Assembly (NCBI GenBank): GCA_002049455.2
Contig: KV918799.1
Coordinates: 229,140 to 293,139 of the forward strand
Direction: 5' to 3'
Length of the DNA stretch: 64,000 nt
Source: Porphyra umbilicalis
Taxonomy: Eukaryota; Rhodophyta; Bangiophyceae; Bangiales; Bangiaceae
Position numbers and translations under genes: made by a program. Shown here in pieces: positions 56,760 through 64,000 of the stretch (position 1 is its first letter; every line of letters begins with the position of its first letter). The notes beneath the pieces are model-generated. The model searched no databases, was not told the DNA's origin, and saw nothing but the letters and a program-made list of their open reading frames with translations.

Positions 56760-59700
56760 GCCACACGGCGATGGCGGGGACGGGGGTCGGTGAGGCGACG
56801 GCGGGCGGCGAGGGCCGCCGTCGGCCGCGAGGACGGTGGTTCAGGCGGGCGGTGGCGGCGGCAGCAGTCGGTGGCGAAGGGGAGGCGCACGGCGACGACG
56901 GAGACGGAGGCGCAGGTGGCAACGGTCGGCGAGGGCAGCGGCGATCGGCGGACGCGGGAGGCCCGAGCCGCAAAGACGGTCGGTGCTGGCGGCTGCTGGT
57001 GGCGCCACCGATCGGCTTAGGCAGCGGCGCTCGGCGGGGGCGGGAGGGGCGAGCGGCGCCGACAGTCGGTGGTGGCGCCGCGGGCGGTGGCAACGGTCGG
57101 CGAGGGCGGCAGCGATCGGCAAAGGCGGAATTCGCGAGCGGCGATGACTGTCGGTGGTGGCAGCGCGGGCGGCGGAAAAGGTTGGGGGGGGCGGCGGCGA
57201 TGGGCGGGGGCGCGGGGGGCGAGCAGCAAAGACGGTCGGTGGTGGCGGCGCTGGTGCCGGCAGCGGTTGGCGGAGGCGGCGGCGACCTGCGGGGGCAAGA
57301 GAGGCGAGTGGCAGGGACTGTCGGTGGTGGCGGCACGGGCGGTGGCAACGGTCGTCGAGGGCGGCAGCGATCGGCGTGGGCGGAAGGCGCGAGCGGCAAC
57401 GACGGTCGGTGGTGGGGGCGCGGGCGGCGGCAACGGTTGGCGTGGACGTCGGCGATCGGCGGGGGCGCGAGAGGCGAGCGGCACCAACAATCGATGGAGG
57501 CGGCGTGGGCGGCGGAAACGGTTGGCTGGGGCGGCGGCGATGGGCGGAAGCGAGGGGGGCGAGCGGTGACGACAGTCGGTGGTTGCCGCCCTGGTGGCGG
57601 CAACAGTTGGCGGGGGCGGCGGCGTTCGGCGGGGGCAAAAGAGGCGAGCGGCAACGACGGTCGGTGATGGCGGCGCGGGCGGTGGCAACGGTTGGCCGAG
57701 GCGGCGGCGATGGGTGGGGGCGGGAGGAGCGAGCGGCGACGACGGTCGGTGGTGGCGGCGCGGGCGGTGGCAACGGTCGGCGAGGGTGGCAGCGATGGGC
57801 AAAGGCGGAACAGGCGAGCGGCAGCCGCTGTCGGTGGTAGGGGCGCGGTCGGCGGAAACGGTTAGCGGAGGCGGCGGCGATGCGTGGGGGCAGGGGGGGC
57901 GAGCGGCAACGACGGTCGGTGATGGCGGCGCGGGCGATGGCAACGGTTGGCGGGGACGGAAGCGTTCGGCGAGGGCAAGAGAGGTGAGCGGCAGCGATGG
58001 TCGGTGGTGGTGGCGCGGGTCGTGGCAACGGTCGGCGAGGGCGGCAGCGATCAGCAACGGCGGAAGGCGCGAGCGGCGACGACAGTCGGTGGTGGCAGCG
58101 CGGGCGGCGAAAACGGTTGGGGGGGGCCGCGGCGATGGGCGGGGGCTTGGGGGGCGAGCAGCGAAGACGGTCGGTGGTGGCGGCGCTGGTGACGGCAGCG
58201 GTTGACGGAGGCGGCGGCGTCCGGCGAGGGCAAGAGAGACGAGCGGCGACGACTGTCGGTGGGGGCGGCGCGGGCGGTGGCAACGGTCGGCGAGGGCGGC
58301 AGCGATCGGCAAAGGCGGAAGGCGCGAGCGGCGATGACAGTCGGTGGTGGCAGCGCGGGCGGCGGAAACGGTTGGGGGGGGCGGCGGCGATGGGCGGGGC
58401 GCGGGGGGCGAGCAGCAGAGACGGTCGGTGGTGGCGGCGCTGGTGCCGGCAGCGGTTGGCGGATGCGGCGGCGACCGGTGGGGGCAAGAGAGGCGAGCGG
58501 CAGGGACTGTCGTTGGTGGCGGCGCGGGCGGTGGCAACGGTCGTCGAGGGCGGCAGCGATCGGCGTGGGCGGAAGGCGCGAGCGGCGACGACGGTCGGTG
58601 GTGGGGGCGCGGGCGGCGGCAACGGTTGGCGTGGGCGTCGGCGATCGGCGGGGGCGGGAGAGGCGAGCGGCACCGACAGTCGATGGAGGCGGCGTGGGCG
58701 GCGGAAACGGTTGGCGGGGGCGGCGGCGATGGGCGGAAGCGAGGGGGGCGAGCGGTGACGACAGTCGGTGGTTGCCGCCCTGGTGGCGGCAACAGTTGGC
58801 GGGGGCGGCGGCGTTCGGCGGGGGCACAAGAGGCGAGCGGCAACGACGGTCCGTGGTGGCGGCGCGGGCGGTGGCAACGGTTGGCGGAGGCGGCGGCGAT
58901 GGGTGGGGGCGGGAGGAGCGAGCGGCGACGACGGTCGGTGGTGGCGGCGCGGGCGGTGGCAACGGTCGGCGAGGGCGGCAGCGACTGGCAAAGGCGGAAC
59001 AGGCGAGCGGCCACGACGGTCGGTGGTAGCGGCGCGGTCGGCGGAAAGGGTTGGCGGAGGCGGCGGCTATGGGTGGGAGCGGGGGGGGCGGGCGGCGACG
59101 ACGGTCGGTGGTGGCGGCGCGGGCGGCGGCAACGGCCTGCGAGGGCGGCCGCGATCGGCGGGGGCGGAACAGGCGAGCGGCAACGACGGTCGGTGGTTGT
59201 GGCGCTGGTGGCGGCAACGGTTGGCGGAGGGGGCGGCGATGGGTGGGGGCGGGGGGAGCGAGCGGCGACGACGGTCGGTGGTGGCGGCGCGGGCGGTGGT
59301 AATGGTCGGCGAAGGCGGCAGCGATCGGCAAAGGCGGAACAGGCGAGCGGCAACGACGGTAGGTGGTGGCGGCGCGGTCGGCGGAAACGGTTAGCGAAGG
59401 CGGCGGCGATGGGTGGGGGAGAGGGGGGCGAGCGGCGACGACGGTCAGTGGTGGCGGCGCGGGCGGCGGCAACGGTCTGCGAGGGCGGCCGCGATCGGCG
59501 GGGGCGGAACAGGCGAGCGGCAACGACGGTCGGTGGTTGTGGCGCTGGTGGCGGCAACGGTTGGCGGAGGCGGCGGCAATAGAAGGGGCAGGGGGGGCGA
59601 GCGGCCACGACGGTCGGTGGTAGCGGCGCGGGCGAAGGCAACGGTTGGCGGGGGCGGCCGCGATCGGCGAAGGCGGGAGGCGCAAGCGGCGACGACGGTC

Positions 59701-61300
59701 GGTGGTGGCGGCGCTGGTGGCGGCAACGGTTGGCGGGGGCGGCGGCGATCAGAGAAGGCGGAAGAGGCGAGCGGCAACGACGGTCGGTGGTGGCGGCGCT
59801 CGTGGCGGCAAGAGTTGGCGGGGGCGGCGGCGCTCGGCAGGGGTGGGAGAGGCGAGCGGCAACGACAGTCGATGGAGGCGGCGCGGGCGGCGAAAACGGT
59901 TGGGGGAGGCGGCGGCGATGGGCGGGGGCGGGGGGGGCCAGCGGCGAAGACAATCGGTGGTGGCGGCGATGGTGACGGCAGCAGTTGGCGGAGGCGGCGG
60001 CGTTCGGCGGGGGCAAGAGAGGCGAGCGGCAACGACGGTCGGTGGTGGCGAAGCAAGCGGTGGCAACGGTCGGCGAGGGCGGCCGCAATCGACAAAGGCG
60101 GAAGGCGCGAGCGGCAACGACGGTCGGTGGTGGGGGCCTGGGCGGCGAAAACGGTTGGCGGGGGCGGCGGCGCTGGGCGGGGGCGGCGGAAGCGAGCGGC
60201 GACGACAGTCGGGGGTGGCGGCGCTGGTGACGGCAGCGGTTGGCGGGTGCGGCGACCTTCGGCGGGGGCGGGAGGAATGAGCGGCAACGACGGTCGGTGG
60301 TGTCCGCGCGGGCGGCGACAACGGCCGGCGGGGGCGGCCGCGATCCGCAAAGGCGGAAGGCGCGAGCGGCGACGACGGTCGGTGGTGGGGGCAAGGGCGG
60401 CGGCAACGGTTGGCGTGGGCGTCGGCGATCGGCGGGGGCGGGAGAGGCGAGCAGCACCGACAGTCGATGGAGGCGGCGCGGGCGGCGGAAACGGTACGCG
60501 GGGGCGGCGGCAATGGGCGGGCACGGGGGGGGCGAGCGGTGACGACGGTCGGTGGTGACGGCGCGGGCGGTGGCAACGGTCGGCAAGTGCGGCCGCGATC
60601 GGCAAAGGCGGAAGGCGCGAGCGGCGACGACAGTCGGTGGTGGCGGCGCGGGCGGCGGAAACGGTCTGGGGGGGCAACGGCGATGGGCGGGGGCGGGGGG
60701 GGCGAGCGGCGACGACGGTCGGTGGTGGCGGCGCTGGTAACGGCAGCGGTTGGCGGAGGCGGCGGCGTTCGGCGGGGGCAGGGGGGGCGAACGGCGACGA
60801 CGGTCGGTGGTGGCCGCGCGCGCGGCGACAACGGTCGGCGGGGGCGGCCGCGATCGGCGAAGGCGGAAGGCGCGAGCGGCGACGACGGTCGGTGATGGGG
60901 GCGCGGGCGGCGGCAACGGTTGGCGGGGGCGGCCGCGATCGGCGGGGGCGGAAGAAGCGAGCGACAACGACGGTCGGTGGTGGTGGCGCTGGTGGCGGCA
61001 ACGGTTGGCAAGGGCGGCGGCGACAAGCGGGGGCAGGGGATGCGAGCGGCAACGACGGTCGGCGGTAGCGGCGCGGGTGGCGGAAACGGTTGGCGGAGGC
61101 GGCGGCGATGGGCGGGGGCGGGGGGGGCGAGTGGCGACGACGGACGGTGGTGGCGGGGCTTGTGGCGGCAACGGTTGGCGGGGGCGGCGGCGTTTGGCGG
61201 GGGCGGGGGGGCGGACGGCGACAACGGGAACGGTAGCGTGGGTGGCTGCGGCGGTCGGTGGCGGTGGCACGGGTGGCGGCAACGGTCGGAGGGGGCGGCG
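56760..61300. repeat. G-rich about 85-bp tandem array, copy E
   Basis: About 50 units of 84-86 bases with GTCGGTGGTGGCGGCGC and GGCAACGGTCGGCGAGGG cores. It contains a stop-free frame of over 1400 codons on minus and several hundred codons on plus, all low complexity. One unit of the 110-bp type (GGCGACAACGGGAACGGTAG) marks its right edge, as in copies D and G. Confidence 0.9.
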
Positions 61301-61893
61301 GCGACGTTGGGGCGGCGGCGGGGGTGCCGTTGTGGGTGGGTTGTGTGGGGGGGGCAGTACGCGCGCGCGCGGGACGCGGCGTTGGGAGGTAGAGAGGGCG
61401 GTATTTGTGGCCGTTCAGGCGTCTGTGTTGTGTGGGCTGTGGGTTGCTGTCGGGGTGTGGCGGTTGTCAGGGGTGCCCTTGGGTGCTGTCAAGGGTGGCG
61501 GGTTCTGCTCAGTTCACTACGTGGCCGCAGGTGCGGCCATTTGGCGACCGGGCGCGGGACTGTGGCCCGGCCCCGCCTCGTGTGCCCGCACGAGCGCTCC
61601 GATCCAGTTGTTTTACCAGTGTCGGTGCGATCGCGCCGCGTGTCCGACAGGCCCGCAAGCGCGTTCGGCCACACGCCACCGCACGAGAGATACGTGGCAC
61701 ACTTCAACGATCCGGGCTCTGGGTTCGAGATGGCATGCCGGCCGTCCAGTTCCGAGAGGTACAATATTCCATCCGTGGGTGGCTGACGAAACAAAAATAT
61801 GATAAATTGGGCAATCTGAGGACAATATGAACTGCCACTTGTCACTCATTTAATCCCCGTGAAACCGCGATGGACCAATCAGAGCACAGAACC

Positions 61894-61962
61894 CGTTGGC
61901 CCCAGGGCCAACGAGTTGCCAACGGAGGCTCCGTTGGCAACTCGTTGGCCCTGGGGCCAACG
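61894..61962. repeat. right-end hairpin of copy E
   Basis: Perfect 33-bp arms with a 3-base loop, same as copy G. Confidence 0.92.
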
Positions 61963-62146
61963 GCTCCGACCCCGAATCGGGCGCAAGTACATTCGCGTTT
62001 TAACTCGCTTGACCTCCGTTGGCAACGCCGCGTGCACGTTCGACATTGTTACCCGCCCCGAGAACTGGCCAACGGCGAATTTGAGACACATTTCTGCAAC
62101 GTGTGCCCAATATGGCGTTGGCCCGACATTGTTGGGAATGCTCTGA

Positions 62147-63640
62147 GTATCTGATACGGCCCCTTCGTCTTGAAGATGACTTTCCCTCCCTGGTTCTCGT
62201 GTGACTTGACGAAGACTCACTCTCCGACTCTGTGAGATTCTCGCCGGCTCTTGAAGTTTTTGTCAAAGTGCCGTTTATAGCGGGCATGGGCCTTGTCCAT
62301 TGACTTCTCGACAATAAGGATCAGCCCATCCAAGCGCTTGCGGAAGTTCTCGTGCGCTTGTCTTGGTGTCGACGGAGTTTCTTCTTCGCCCGTGCCTTGG
62401 GTCAGGCGCTCAATCGCCACCGGGCTGAATTTCCGAGGGCACACAAACGAGAACGGTGCTTCCCCCGTACTACTGCTGATCCCCCAATTCTGTCCTCATC
62501 GCCCCGGAACGGTAGTGGAACGGCAATGAATGCAGATCTCTCATTGGTCGAGCAGTCCAACAGCAGTGCATGTCCGGCCCGATCTTTACAGAATGTGCCT
62601 GTACGGCCCCCAATCGCACAAGCGACGCCTTCGTTTTTCTGCACTTTTCTGCGCATCTCCCAGAAAATTTCGATATCCCAACGATTGCGGGCCGGTTGCT
62701 CCCTTGACACGGAAGGGATCGGAAGAAAGTCTCAATAAAAAGAAGGATCTCGGTTCTGCACGGAAGTGGCGGAGGGAGAGCCAATAGGACGCCTCAGATT
62801 CGTGCTGAGCAGCTGTTTACGGCTGCGTTTAACCAATAGATGGCCAGCTCCACAAGAACCGTACCGCCAGGAACCGTTCCTGGTCGACGAGGACAGAATT
62901 GGGGGATCAACAATATTATGCACTTGGGAGATGTAGGCAGTGACCAGTAGGTTCACGTACTTTGCCCAGGTCACGACATGTTCTCTTACATAGTGCCTCA
63001 ATTGCAGTACCAAAGTCGTATTGAAGCGTTCCACTTGACCATTTGTCTGTGGGTGGTAGGGCGTGGTGTAATTGGTACCTATGCCAAGCATTTGTAATAC
63101 TCCTTGGTAAAGTACGGATGCAAATTGTGGTCTGTTTTCTGACAAAGTTGAGTCAGGGATGCCATAACTGGCTATCCAAACATCAATAAAGGTACTGAGA
63201 ACATCCAGTGCCGTCACATCTCGAAGGGGGACTACCCGAGTCAACTTCGAGAAGCGGTGACACATGACAAAGAGGTACTCTTATCCCTCTGGAGTTCTAA
63301 GGAGAGGACCAAGGAAGTCGATGGCAACTGCCTCGAACGGTTCCGTAGCCGGGAACAACCTCATAGCGGAGGACCTTCGGACTTCCATCGACCGGTTCTT
63401 TGCGCAAGTGCCGCACGCCGCGACCCAGCCAAACACATTGGCTGCGAGGGAAGGCCAGTAGTACCTTCGTCGTAGGATCCGATACATCTTGGTCTCCCCC
63501 GGGTGCCCGCCTAAGGGGGACGAGTGTTCCCTCTTGAGGACGTCGGCAACGAGGGAGCGGGGCACAACCACTTGTTGTCGGGCCCTGCAGCCCACAGGCG
63601 GTGGCCCGCTGTCGGAGGCGTCAGTATGGGAGGCGTGGGC
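62147..63640 (-). mobile_element. Ty3/gypsy fragment, second lineage (fossil)
   Basis: On minus: integrase zinc finger (HSSPLGGHPGE... CGTCAKN, about 63560-63430), catalytic core (about 63400-62950) and the C-terminal part with a GGKVIFKTKGPYQIL-type motif near 62170. Its sequence is clearly different from copies 1-3 in the same domains. Harbinger copy E cuts it at 62146 and a 441-bp MITE sits at 62473-62913. Broken, with a few breaks; no LTR visible. Confidence 0.85.
62473..62913 (+). mobile_element. TA-flanked MITE, 441 bp
   Basis: Flanked by TA on both sides (62471-62472, 62914-62915), with inverted termini that share TGATCCCCCAATTCTGTCCT and continue with lower identity to about 40 bp. 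The interior is non-coding. A TA target and terminal repeats fit the Tc1/mariner superfamily, but the exact family is not recognised. Confidence 0.8.
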
Positions 63641-64000
63641 CACGCTACCCGCGTGCGGGGCGGCCGCCGGGCGTCACTCGCCGCAAGGCGGGCGGGCCCG
63701 GGAGGCATCCAGTCTGTTGCCCGCCCCTCTAGGTACCGTTTCGGCGGACCTGCAGCACTGTTCGCGCGCGCGTGTCCGCCGCCTGACCGATTCCTGCCCA
63801 GCGAGGCTCAGGCCCAGGCGACACGCAGGCTGTCGTCCCCCACTCTCACAGACGAATGTGGGGTCCTGGCGCAGCCCGCGCGCTCATCCGCGTTTCGACG
63901 CATTGCTGCGGGGCGTAGGCCGACCCGGCCGGCATGCGGGTTGTGGTCCGCAGCCACACACAGCAATTTGAGGGACCGCTCGCAGTGTTCTCGCGCGCGC
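63641..64000. other. GC-rich end of window
   Basis: On minus this would precede the integrase of the last gypsy fragment and may be its RNase H-integrase linker, but no motif supports that. Contains short alternating CG stretches (63757-63767, 63991-64000). Confidence 0.35.

Larger units (their letters stand above)
52279..62143 (+). mobile_element. PIF/Harbinger copy E
   Basis: Nearly 10 kb: broken Myb gene, broken transposase, upstream region, 4.5-kb array, right end with hairpin and terminus at 62143, followed by TGA and gypsy copy 4. The left end is absent because the copy begins at the N, about 37 bp before the Myb start codon. Confidence 0.9.

Noticed and set aside
57017-61282. Open frame of about 1420 codons on minus, and similar ones at 38176-42654, 44783-47008, 36695-40069 and 47869-50344
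   Set aside because: They lie wholly in G-rich tandem arrays that are stop-free in all frames. Translations are Pro/Arg/Ala repeats that restart as other overlapping frames on both strands; no domain or start context supports them.
21602-62146. Pairing copy B's left end with copy E's right end because both flanks are TGA
   Set aside because: The flanking gypsy sequences belong to different lineages and positions, so the shared three bases are likely chance; copy D fits B far better by internal position.
62147-63640. Assigning the last gypsy fragment to the same family as copies 1-3
   Set aside because: Integrase sequences align in motifs but differ at many positions, including around the HHCC finger; treated as a second lineage.

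Overview
This 64 kb window is eukaryotic, very GC-rich repeat DNA. I found no convincing host gene. Nearly everything identifiable is a transposable element, usually one element inside another. The families present are Ty3/gypsy chromoviruses, Ty1/copia, a TRIM, PIF/Harbinger, and small hAT-like and TA-flanked MITEs. The extreme GC content, G-rich minisatellites and chromovirus/copia/Harbinger mix would fit a GC-rich alga; a bangialean red alga is one guess, but the sequence does not settle it.

Layout. 1-6430 is GC-rich low-complexity DNA with several minisatellites, a perfect 39-bp inverted repeat (2808/4446) and a possible hAT end. 6636-12762 is a minus-strand gypsy chromovirus carrying a 328-bp TRIM at 8235-8562. 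12763-19884 is Harbinger copy A, which holds both family genes: a Myb/SANT-like protein on plus and a DDE transposase on minus, convergent. A single N at 19885 joins it to a plus-strand gypsy fragment (19886-21604). That fragment is cut by Harbinger copy B (21605-25892). B and copy D (34626-43429) look like two parts of one Harbinger element, split by an insertion containing a copia element (coding about 30560-34480). Harbinger copy C (25923-29845) sits inside that insertion. Copy F (43433-47687) abuts copy D with a shared TAA. 47688-48244 is an unidentified piece fused to the array and right end of copy G (to 50993), followed by a third gypsy fragment (50994-52277). A second single N at 52278 joins that to copy E (52279-62143), which carries a 242-bp hAT-like MITE in its broken Myb gene. 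The window ends in a different gypsy lineage (62147 to about 63640) that holds a 441-bp TA-flanked MITE.

How the parts relate. The Harbinger family is the dominant player: terminal repeats starting GAGCATTCCC, three-base TNA target duplications, and CCAACG-type repeats near both ends that form a long perfect hairpin at every right end seen. Between the transposase gene and the right end lie kilobases of about 85-bp G-rich tandem repeat with no stop codon in any frame. This creates very long false open frames on both strands. Copy A keeps both genes open, but its transposase has lost the first catalytic Asp. Copy B (Myb), copy D (transposase) and copy E (both genes) are pseudogenes, and C and F carry neither gene. 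The copia element and the TRIM share a primer-binding site complementary to the anticodon region of initiator tRNA-Met, which suggests copia-type machinery could mobilise the TRIM. Two single-N joints with matching breakpoints in the same gypsy family suggest an assembly or rearrangement problem across 19885-52278.
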